Source: Okeanomitos corallinicola TIOX110
GTDB taxonomy: Bacteria; Cyanobacteriota; Cyanobacteriia; Cyanobacteriales; Nostocaceae
Assembly (NCBI RefSeq): GCF_038050375.1
Contig: NZ_CP150886.1
Span: forward strand, 2,211,318 to 2,275,317
Length of the DNA stretch: 64,000 nt
Direction of reading: 5' to 3'
Below are positions 32,726 to 39,907 of the stretch, piece by piece. A model generated the notes under the pieces. The model was not told the DNA's origin. It did not search any database and worked only from the letters and a program-made list of their open reading frames with translations. How positions within the stretch are numbered: position 1 is the stretch's first letter; every line of letters starts with the position of its first letter. Made by a program: the position numbers and the translations under genes.

Positions 32726-34708
32726 TTACGCAATTACAAAAATATCACTAGCACTCAAAGTAGCCGCATTAGTCAAAGTAGCAATCTGAACACCATCAGA
32801 TCCACCTAAACCATCCACATCAAAGAACAACGCACCACTACCAGTGTTGTAAATGAATCTGTGATCAGCAGTAGTAGCAGAAGTTGCACCTAAACCTAAA
32901 CCAGAAATAAATGCTGCTGCGTCTATGGAAGCACCGCCACCATCGGATAAACCAGCAAAGCCAGATGCAGATATTTGAATTGTATCTCTTAGAGCCGGAT
33001 TGACATCGGTTGCGTCAAAGTCAGCAATTCTATCTAAACCATCACTGGAACTTTCAAAGCGGAAGGTATTACGACCATCACCACCAAACAGGAAGTCATT
33101 ACCAGCACCACCAATTAAGGTATCATCGCCTCCTTGACCGTAAATGTAGTCAACACCACCGCCACCATTTAGGGTATTAATGCCATCATTACCTGTGATT
33201 CTATTGTTCAGTCCATTACCTGTACCATTAATGTTGCCATTTCCAGTTAAAGTTAAGCGTTCTAAATTGTCGCCCAAGGTATAGGTAACAGAGGAGATGA
33301 CGGTATCAAGCCCTTGATTAGCATTCTCAATGACTACATCCCCTGCATCATCAACGTCATACTGGTCATTACCATCACCACCAATCATCCTATCAGCACC
33401 TGTACCGCCAAATAGGAAGTCGTTACCATCACCACCTAGTAAGGTGTCATTACCTCCATAGCCATAGATATAATCTTGACCACCTAAACCATTTAGGACA
33501 TTGTTACCGTCATTACCAGTGAGGTTGTTATCTAATTCGTTACCTGTACCGTCAATATCACCATCACCAATTAAAAGCAGGCGCTCCAGGTTATCTCCCA
33601 AAGTGTAGGTGACAGTGGAGACAACAGTATCTATCCCAGCATCACCAATAACTACATCACTGGTACTATCTACATCGTATCTGTCATTACCAGAACTACC
33701 AGTTAAAGTGTCCCCAACAGTTGTATTTAACAAGATTGAGATATTGTTATCATCTCGGTTAACTACTACTAGGTCTAAATCATTGTCACTGTCAATGTAT
33801 CCTGCTGCTACTGCGCGAGCGCCATTTCCGGCAGAAAAATTGGTGGCAGCACCAAAGTTACCGTTACCATCTCCTATCAATAAGGAAACATTATTACTAC
33901 TACTATTTGCGACCAATAAATCAAGGTTGCCATCACCATCAATATCGCTGGCAGTTACTCCTCGTGGTTCTGAGCCTACATTGAAGTTGGTTGCGGAGAG
34001 AAAACCGCCTGCACCATCTCCTAACTGTACAGATACCACGGAAGTTCCAGACCGAACAATTGCTATATCTGGATTACCATCTTTGTTGAAGTCTTCTACG
34101 GCAATATCACGGGTAGTAGTACCTACGTTATAGCTTTCAAAGTGACCAAAAGTACCTACGCCAGTTCCACTGAAGACATAGACATTGTTATCGTCAAATC
34201 TACCCGCAGCTACGTCTAGGAGACCATCATTGTTAAAGTCTCCCAGAGATATGGCGCTGAGTGGAGTTCCAGTAAAAGCTTCAGGGACACCATAGATACT
34301 AGCTGGACCGAAAGTGCCATTACCATTACCTAGCAATATAGATATATTGCTGCTTGGTGCAGCGGAAGGAGTACCCAGTTCAACTAGGTTAAAGTTAGCT
34401 GTTGCTATATCTAACTTACCATCACCATTGAAGTCACCAATAAAAACATCAATGGGATTATAGGCTGAACTGACACCAACAGGGCTAGAACCAGCTTCAA
34501 CAAAATCACCTGTGCCATCGCCCAAAAGGATTGATACTGTTTTATCTGTAGAGTTAGTTACTACCGCATCTACATTTCCGTCGCCGTTCAAGTCTGCTAG
34601 ATCAACTGCAAATGGCTGATTTCCTACAGATTCAGTTGGTGCGTTAAATGATATTGCCATTGGTTGATTTTCTACAGATTCAGTTGGTGCGTTAAATGAT
34701 ATTGACAT
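32726..34708 (-). CDS. VCBS/FG-GAP and RTX repeat protein, likely type I secretion substrate
   Basis: The first half carries about six VCBS/FG-GAP-type repeats (DLNGDGNVDAVV, DFNGDGKLDIATA, DFNNDGLLDVAAG, DFNKDGNPDIAIV, DIDGDGNLDLLVA, DSDNDLDLVVV), which bind calcium in beta-propeller blades. The second half has RTX nonapeptides such as GGDGNDFLFGGTGADRMIGGDGNDQYDVDD and GGAGNDFLFGGDG. The C-terminus, FIYNTGSGALFFDVDGLGGSDG ending in SDIFVIA, is typical of uncleaved type I secretion signals. The first 16 codons are duplicated (34613-34708), so ATG 34660 is an alternative start. It lies upstream of the secretion genes and is a plausible calcium-dependent exoprotein. Confidence 0.9.
   Translation of the reverse strand: MSISFNAPTESVENQPMAISFNAPTESVGNQPFAVDLADLNGDGNVDAVVTNSTDKTVSILLGDGTGDFVEAGSSPVGVSSAYNPIDVFIGDFNGDGKLDIATANFNLVELGTPSAAPSSNISILLGNGNGTFGPASIYGVPEAFTGTPLSAISLGDFNNDGLLDVAAGRFDDNNVYVFSGTGVGTFGHFESYNVGTTTRDIAVEDFNKDGNPDIAIVRSGTSVVSVQLGDGAGGFLSATNFNVGSEPRGVTASDIDGDGNLDLLVANSSSNNVSLLIGDGNGNFGAATNFSAGNGARAVAAGYIDSDNDLDLVVVNRDDNNISILLNTTVGDTLTGSSGNDRYDVDSTSDVVIGDAGIDTVVSTVTYTLGDNLERLLLIGDGDIDGTGNELDNNLTGNDGNNVLNGLGGQDYIYGYGGNDTLLGGDGNDFLFGGTGADRMIGGDGNDQYDVDDAGDVVIENANQGLDTVISSVTYTLGDNLERLTLTGNGNINGTGNGLNNRITGNDGINTLNGGGGVDYIYGQGGDDTLIGGAGNDFLFGGDGRNTFRFESSSDGLDRIADFDATDVNPALRDTIQISASGFAGLSDGGGASIDAAAFISGLGLGATSATTADHRFIYNTGSGALFFDVDGLGGSDGVQIATLTNAATLSASDIFVIA
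34613..34708. repeat. Tandem duplication of the first 48 bp of the RTX gene
   Basis: Units 34613-34660 and 34661-34708 are nearly identical (a few base changes) and each encodes M(S/A)ISFNAPTESV(E/G)NQP. An 11-base fragment of a further unit (TGGTTGATTCC) follows at 34709. The duplicated unit includes the start codon and the bases just upstream, so two equivalent start sites exist. Confidence 0.85.
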
Positions 34709-35015
34709 TGGTTGATTCCTTACTAAAATTACAAACCTGAATTTATCTAAACAAAAGATTGCTATATCTGTCTAGCTGAAATTTTCTATTAATAGATGCT
34801 ATTATCCTACGCTTGACAAATCTAGCATTTGCTTTTCTCTCATCAATTTAAGCCAATTACCTTGGATTTTTGATAAATATAATTAAACTTTTACGGAAAA
34901 TTTATATTTCTAGTTCTAAATACCAATAAAAAATCAAATATTCTTTCCAGATTTTTGCTGGATATATTGTTGATTATTAAATATGTAGTAAAAATGACAT
35001 ATTTTATTGTCAGTA

Positions 35016-35049
35016 ATATATTGACATTAATCGCTTAATGTCAATATAT
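35016..35049. repeat. 15-base perfect inverted repeat with TCGC loop
   Basis: ATATATTGACATTAA (35016-35030) and TTAATGTCAATATAT (35035-35049) are perfect complements around TCGC. The stem is AT-rich, with no T-tract. It might be a large operator for a dimeric regulator or an RNA hairpin. It lies 308-341 bases upstream of the RTX gene start. Confidence 0.6.
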
Positions 35050-35083
35050 CAATTTATTGATTACTAAAAAATATATTTAAGGA

Positions 35084-35125
35084 TATACAAAGAAACCTGC
35101 TTTAAGGGCAGGTTAAATTCTCTTT
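35084..35125 (-). terminator. Possible terminator of the COP23 gene
   Basis: AACCTGC (35094-35100) pairs with GCAGGTT (35108-35114), extended by TACAAAGA/TCTTTGTA arms with an internal bulge. It lies about 70-110 bases past the COP23 stop codon on the minus strand. The trailing TTTCTTTG is only weakly U-rich, so confidence is modest. Confidence 0.4.
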
Positions 35126-35193
35126 GTACATAGTATATATGTGGATATTTTATTGGTATTATTTGTCTGATTTCCACAAATAAAAACTATTTT

Positions 35194-35973
35194 TTATCTG
35201 AATAAACCAGGATTTAAAATAGTCCGGTTTTGTGGTTGGAACTGACGACCAAAGGATACTCCATTTCTTAATTGGGTAGCTGTACCACCATCTTCAGGAG
35301 CTAAGAAAGGTTTTAAGTTAATGCCATTTTTAGAAGAACTGACATTGTTTACTGTGCTGTTACCACCTAAAAGTGTGCGACCTAAATTATACAAATCATT
35401 TGTTCCTCCCCAACCACGATTTGTATAAGTATTTACAGCTGTGGTTTGTTGTCCATTATCTGCGGTGGCTAGGTTGCTGAAAATGCTGCTACGGATGGCG
35501 TAGGGGTCTTTATCCCGTGGTACGGTTAGTAAAATACGACAACTAGGGTTGGCTTCTGTGGTGACACAGATGATATTTTCGTTGTTTTCTCTGGCTATCT
35601 GTAATTCTTGTAGGCCATCTGGACGATACAATTCTAATCTTTGGGCGATCGCCTGACAACGATTTTCAGCACTCCAACCACCACCTAAAGTCTGAGGTGC
35701 AGCCCAAGCAAAAAATTGACCTGGTTGACTTTGGGGTTGATACATTACAGTATATCTGCTGTTGTAAGATTGACAGCTAAACCTGGTACTGGTATCTACA
35801 GGAGTAGAGGTAGGCGTACCCGTAGATGTACCTGATGGAACTGTTGTCGTTGAACCTGATGGTACGGTAGGAACAACAACGCTATCGGTTTGAGCAAAAG
35901 CAGTGGAATTACCAATTAATAAGGATAAACTCAGACTGCCTAGTAATAAATAATGAAGTGGTTGTGATGCCAT
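35194..35973 (-). CDS. COP23-domain secreted protein
   Basis: After a signal peptide (LHYLLLGSLSLSLLIGNSTAFA) and a Ser/Thr/Pro/Gly-rich linker, the mature domain reads RFSCQSYNSRYTVMYQP ... WAAPQTLGGGWSAENRCQAIAQRLELYR ... NIICVTTEANPSCRILLTVPRDKDPYAI. This is the pattern I know for the COP23 domain, with four conserved cysteines likely to form disulfides. COP23 was first described as a circadian-oscillating protein in cyanobacteria. The function is not established. A Gly/Asn-rich C-terminal tail follows. It lies upstream of the RTX gene in the same orientation. Confidence 0.75.
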   Translation of the reverse strand: MASQPLHYLLLGSLSLSLLIGNSTAFAQTDSVVVPTVPSGSTTTVPSGTSTGTPTSTPVDTSTRFSCQSYNSRYTVMYQPQSQPGQFFAWAAPQTLGGGWSAENRCQAIAQRLELYRPDGLQELQIARENNENIICVTTEANPSCRILLTVPRDKDPYAIRSSIFSNLATADNGQQTTAVNTYTNRGWGGTNDLYNLGRTLLGGNSTVNNVSSSKNGINLKPFLAPEDGGTATQLRNGVSFGRQFQPQNRTILNPGLFR

Positions 35974-36138
35974 AATTTTACCTCGAATATATATTGCTGT
36001 ATACCTTGACGGAGAATTTTACTTTTGGTTCGTTTTTGGAGATGATTTTTTCTCCATACTCAGTTATTATCCATACTTCGTTGATATCTATCATAAAACA
36101 ATTTTTCTGGTTGAAAATTGATTAGTAGTAAATCAATA

Positions 36139-36229
36139 TACAGCAGATTGCAGATCAATGAGGTACAGAATCGAAATTGAAACCTAGACACCAAGCTAGT
36201 TTCACTCCTGACTCCTGAATTCTGCTGTA
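36139..36229. repeat. MITE-like element, copy A
   Basis: The ends TACAGCAGA (36139-36147) and TCTGCTGTA (36221-36229) are perfect inverted repeats enclosing a 91-base unit. The first 30 bases are shared with copy B at 39606 and, in the reverse orientation, with copy C at 43395. No ORF is present. It lies at the 3' end of the truncated glycoside-hydrolase remnant. Confidence 0.65.
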
Positions 36230-36231
36230 AA

Positions 36232-36720
36232 TTAGTTAATGCGTTGGACAAGTTGATTAATGTTAGCCGCAGTTTCTTCCGGTTTTCCAGTCAGAGGAAA
36301 AATTAAAATACTTTTAATGGCTGGGTTATTTACTAATTGTTTCAGCCGATGAGATTGGGCTTCACTAATAGCAATACCATGATAATCTTTAACATAATTT
36401 AATTCATCTTGAAAATTATTATCATTATAGGCTTGAATAAAAACTCTATCCACATTCCATTTTGGCCAATCAGCCGAAAAATATTGTTTAGCCCAATAAG
36501 GATTATGATGACAAATATCAAAACTAACAGAAGAGTTAGCTGTTTTCATAGCTTTAATCATTTGCTGCATAAACTTAGTTAACTTAGCAGTACAATTGAT
36601 ATTTCCTGGTAATTCTGTATGATAAGCTAAATAATCGTCCCATTGTACAGCATCAATTTCCGGATATCTTTGCACAAACTCAACCAAGGTATTAGTTAAA
36701 AAATTAGCAACATTGAAAAA
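36232..36720 (-). pseudogene. Truncated glycoside-hydrolase (GH10-like/DUF4015-type) remnant
   Basis: The minus-strand frame reads VANFLTNTLVEFVQRYPEIDAVQWDDYLAYHTELPG ... ISEAQSHRLKQLVNNPAIKSILIFPLTGKPEETAANINQLVQRIN. QWDDYLAY resembles the acidic active-site strand of the GHL10/uncharacterised hydrolase TIM-barrel family. Only the C-terminal 160 residues remain, with a stop directly upstream (near 36721-36723) and no ATG start. The missing N-terminal half implies a deletion or decay. A MITE-like element ends 3 bases after the stop. It could still be translated from TTG at 36687, but I consider it inactive. Confidence 0.6.
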
Positions 36721-37217
36721 TTAGAATTATAGATAATGGGATATTTGCACATCCACATCCACTAGGTTCTTTTTTTTGTGTGACATAATATGATGATTAC
36801 CTAAAAATCTCTATCTAGATAAAAGTTTTGAAAATATCAATAACCATAAAATAATGAATTGTTTCTATGGTATTTTATTTCATTCTTAATACTTGATAGC
36901 GAAGTAATGATTTGAGATTGGCTTGTTCCGAAACTCAACAAATATACTCGTAATATCACGAGGCATTATTGTTTAATCTTTAAATTATTATACCAGATAT
37001 GTAAAAACAGTTGTTTAATAATAAACATTAAACCATGATATACTGGCGTAAATAAAGTCTCAAAAACCATCATTTTCAGGAGATCAGATTCTGTACAAAG
37101 GTATAAAAAATCCTAATTTGCCTGTATTATGAAGGCTTAACCTATAATAGTAAAATCAATTTGGTATAAAAAGACTAAATATAGGCTGCTATACAGTCAA
37201 TTATGGAGGAAGACAGA
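36721..37217. other. AT-rich region upstream of sucrose-phosphate synthase
   Basis: No gene is present across this 500-base stretch, which separates the hydrolase remnant (minus) from spsA (plus). It contains the spsA promoter candidate at 37118-37148 and a strong Shine-Dalgarno before ATG 37218. No obvious NtcA-type (GTA-N8-TAC) site was recognised. Confidence 0.5.
37118..37148 (+). promoter_or_regulatory. Possible sigma-70 promoter of spsA
   Basis: A perfect TATAAT at 37143-37148 follows TTGCCT at 37118-37123 with a 19-base spacer, slightly long for the consensus. This would start a transcript with a leader of about 60 bases. It is a computational guess without experimental support. Confidence 0.35.
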
Positions 37218-39419
37218 ATGTCAAACAGTCCAGGACTGTACATCATACTCGTTAGTGTTCATGGATTAATTAGGGGTGAGAATTTAGAATTAGGAAGAGA
37301 CGCAGATACTGGTGGACAGACAAAATATGTAGTTGAACTGGCGAACACATTAGCCAAAAATCCACAGGTTGAAAGAGTTGATTTAGTAACTCGGTTGGTG
37401 AGTGATCCTAAAGTAAGTCCTGACTATGCCCAACCAGTCGAAAAACTTTCCGAAAAAGCCCAAATTATTCGCCTCAACTGTGGTCCCCGTCGTTATCTCC
37501 GCAAAGAGGTTCTCTGGCCATACTTAGATACCATGGCCGATGAACTACTCCGACACATTCGTAAAGTAGGCAAAATACCCAATGTAATTCATACCCACTA
37601 TGCAGATGCAGGATATGTTGGGAGTCGCGTTGCTGGTTGGTTAGGTACACCCCTTGTCCACACTGGTCATTCATTAGGAAGGATCAAGCAGCAAAGACTA
37701 TTAGAACAGGGAACAAAACAGCACATTATTGAAGAACATTTTCATATTAGTAGAAGAATAGACGCAGAAGAGATTACATTGGGTGGAGCGGCTTTAGTGA
37801 TAGCCAGTACGTCCCAAGAAGTTGAAGAACAGTATAGTGTTTACGATCGCTATCAGCCAGAAAGAATGGTGGTAATTCCCCCTGGTGTGACTTTAGAAAA
37901 ATTTTACCCAGCAGGGGATGATTGGCAAAACCCACCTATTCAAAAAGAACTAGAACCTTTTCTCAAAGATATCCACAAACCAATGATCACGGCGATTTCT
38001 CGCCCAGCAATTCGCAAAAATGTTAGTAGCCTGATTAAAGCCTACGGTGAAGATCCAGAGTTACGTAACCTAGCTAACCTGGTACTGGTGCTAGGAAAAA
38101 GAGATGACATTATGACGATGGAATCTGGACCGCGTCAGGTGTTTATGGAGATATTGCAACTAATAGACCGCTATGATTTGTATGGTCATGTAGCCTATCC
38201 TAAACATCACGCCTCCAATGATATTCCAGATTTATACCGCCTCACAGCTAAAAATCAGGGTGTTTTTATCAACCCAGCTTTAACAGAACCATTTGGTTTA
38301 ACGTTAATTGAAGCTACTGCTTGTGGTGTACCAATTATTGCTACTGCTGATGGTGGTCCGAGGGATATTTTGGCAGCTTGTGAAAATGGATTACTGATTG
38401 ATCCTTTGAATATTCAAGACATCCAAAATGCTTTACGGACAACTCTCAAAGATCGGCAACAATGGCAAAGCTGGTCTGATCAGGGTTTAATTAATGTCCG
38501 CAAATATTTCTCCTGGCAAAGTCATGTGGAGAAATATTTAGATAGGATACGCTTATTTAAACAACAAAAAATTCAATCTTTACTTAGTCCTTTACCTGTA
38601 CCTCCAGCAGTGGATCATCCAGATTGGAAAGTTCAAGATACTAACCGTCTACCAACGGCTGATCGGTTCTTGGTTTGTGAAATTGATAATACGTTGTTAG
38701 GGGATAAGGAAGCTTTAGAAAAGTTAATTGAGCGGATTCGCAACGAAGGTCAAACAACCGGGGTAGGAATTGCTACTGGGCGCAGTCTGGAAAGCACTTT
38801 AAGTATGTTGGAAGAGTGGCGCTTTCCCATGCCAGATTTGTTAATCACATCAGCGGGTAGTGAAATCTATTATGGACCGCAGATTGTTACAGATACAGGT
38901 TGGAAAAAACATATAGGACATCATTGGCAAGGTGAAGCTATTCGTCAGGTGATGAAAAATATTCCTGGTGTAGAATTGCAACCACCGGAATCTCAACGCA
39001 AGTTTAAGATTAGTTATTTTGTGGATGAGTCTAAAGCTCCAAAATTCCGGGAGATTATCCGCCATTTGCGTCGTCATCAACTCCCTGTTAAAGGTGTTTA
39101 TAGCCACAATATGTATCTGGATTTAGTGCCAATTCGGGCTTCTAAGGGTGATGCTATTCGTTATGTGGCTTGGAAATGGGGTTTACCTGTGCAACGTTTC
39201 TTAGTGGCTGGTGCTTCTGGTAATGATGAAACCATGTTAAGTGGTAGCACTCTTGCTGTAGTGGTAGGAAATTACAGCCAGGAAATTGAAAAACTACGTG
39301 GTCATTCACAGGTTTATTTTGCTGAAGGTCATTATGCTTGGGGTATTTTGGAAGCTTTAGATCATTATGACTTTTTCGGTAATCTGTCTCAAAAACAACT
39401 AGAGTTAGCTAAAGTTTAG
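37218..39419 (+). CDS. spsA: Sucrose-phosphate synthase with C-terminal HAD-like domain
   Basis: The 733-residue chain has the GT4 sucrose-phosphate-synthase domain: ILVSVHGLIRGENLELGRDADTGGQTKYVVELA, NVIHTHYADAGYVG, VHTGHSLGRIKQQRLL, ISRPAIRKNVSSLI and NPALTEPFGLTLIEA. It makes sucrose-6-phosphate from UDP/ADP-glucose and fructose-6-phosphate, serving as a compatible solute and heterocyst carbon source. The C-terminal HAD-like domain starts at about 485 with CEIDNTLLG. The usual nucleophilic Asp of DxDxT is Glu, so phosphatase activity is probably lost. The start is ATG 37218, with TGGAGGA spaced 7-8 bases upstream. ATG 37203 lies within that ribosome-binding site. Confidence 0.93.
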   Translation: MSNSPGLYIILVSVHGLIRGENLELGRDADTGGQTKYVVELANTLAKNPQVERVDLVTRLVSDPKVSPDYAQPVEKLSEKAQIIRLNCGPRRYLRKEVLWPYLDTMADELLRHIRKVGKIPNVIHTHYADAGYVGSRVAGWLGTPLVHTGHSLGRIKQQRLLEQGTKQHIIEEHFHISRRIDAEEITLGGAALVIASTSQEVEEQYSVYDRYQPERMVVIPPGVTLEKFYPAGDDWQNPPIQKELEPFLKDIHKPMITAISRPAIRKNVSSLIKAYGEDPELRNLANLVLVLGKRDDIMTMESGPRQVFMEILQLIDRYDLYGHVAYPKHHASNDIPDLYRLTAKNQGVFINPALTEPFGLTLIEATACGVPIIATADGGPRDILAACENGLLIDPLNIQDIQNALRTTLKDRQQWQSWSDQGLINVRKYFSWQSHVEKYLDRIRLFKQQKIQSLLSPLPVPPAVDHPDWKVQDTNRLPTADRFLVCEIDNTLLGDKEALEKLIERIRNEGQTTGVGIATGRSLESTLSMLEEWRFPMPDLLITSAGSEIYYGPQIVTDTGWKKHIGHHWQGEAIRQVMKNIPGVELQPPESQRKFKISYFVDESKAPKFREIIRHLRRHQLPVKGVYSHNMYLDLVPIRASKGDAIRYVAWKWGLPVQRFLVAGASGNDETMLSGSTLAVVVGNYSQEIEKLRGHSQVYFAEGHYAWGILEALDHYDFFGNLSQKQLELAKV

Positions 39420-39461
39420 TTTTTAGGATCTGACGGTATAATACACCCTGATTAAGGGTTT

Positions 39462-39502
39462 GGTGCGTTACGGACTCTGTTCTAACGCACCCTAAAATTT
39501 TT
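39462..39502 (+). terminator. Intrinsic terminator after spsA
   Basis: GGTGCGTTA (39462-39470) and TAACGCACC (39483-39491) form a perfect 9-base stem, followed by CTAAAATTTTTGAGATTTTTTTT. The stem-loop and T-tract sit about 45 bases past the stop codon. The GCACCCTAAA element is related to the repeat at 10916-10956. Confidence 0.7.
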
Positions 39503-39506
39503 GAGA

Positions 39507-39540
39507 TTTTTTTTCACGCAGAGGCGCAGAGTCGCAGAGA
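39507..39540. repeat. T-run plus CACGCAGAGGCGCAGAGTCGCAGAG repeat
   Basis: This is the third copy of the CGCAGAG tract found at 8074-8113 and 10981-11008. It follows the spsA terminator. All three copies are in the 3' regions of genes. Confidence 0.65.
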
Positions 39541-39605
39541 GTAAGAGTTTCATACTTCAATTCAGCAATGCCGTTTTTTTAAATCTCTTGTTAGATTATT
39601 GCTGC

Positions 39606-39723
39606 TACAGCAGATTGCAAATCAATGAGGTACAGAATCAAAATTGAAACCTATACACAAAGACGGTTTCACTCTTGAATCCTGTACGGGTGAACGGCCC
39701 CCCTACTCCTGAATTCTGCTGTA
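39606..39723. repeat. MITE-like element, copy B
   Basis: Ends TACAGCAGA (39606-39614) and TCTGCTGTA (39715-39723) bound a 118-base unit. It shares the CAGATTGC...ATCAATGAGGTACAGAATC body with copy A. It carries an extra insertion, TGTACGGGTGAACGGCCC, related to the 20-base palindrome at 26596-26615, so one repeat seems to have entered another. It lies in the 490-base gap between spsA and the pentapeptide gene. Confidence 0.65.
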
Positions 39724-39907
39724 TTTTTGGCAAAATTCGACAAGCAACCACTAATTCACGTAAACTAATCAAAATATTGATTTACTACTATCTAGAAATT
39801 AACAGAATTGGGTGAAATCTCCTCTGCACAAAATTTTGTGAAAATTCAGGTAGTTTTCACCATAAAACGGTATAAAATCTCATTCATATACTTTTGCTGA
39901 TGGGATT

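Larger units (their letters stand above)
34709..35193. other. AT-rich region upstream of the RTX gene
   Basis: This 485-base region has no gene. It holds a long palindrome (35016-35049) and a second hairpin (35084-35125). It separates the RTX gene start (34708) from the COP23 gene stop (35194), both on the minus strand, so it contains the RTX promoter and the COP23 terminator region. Confidence 0.55.
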
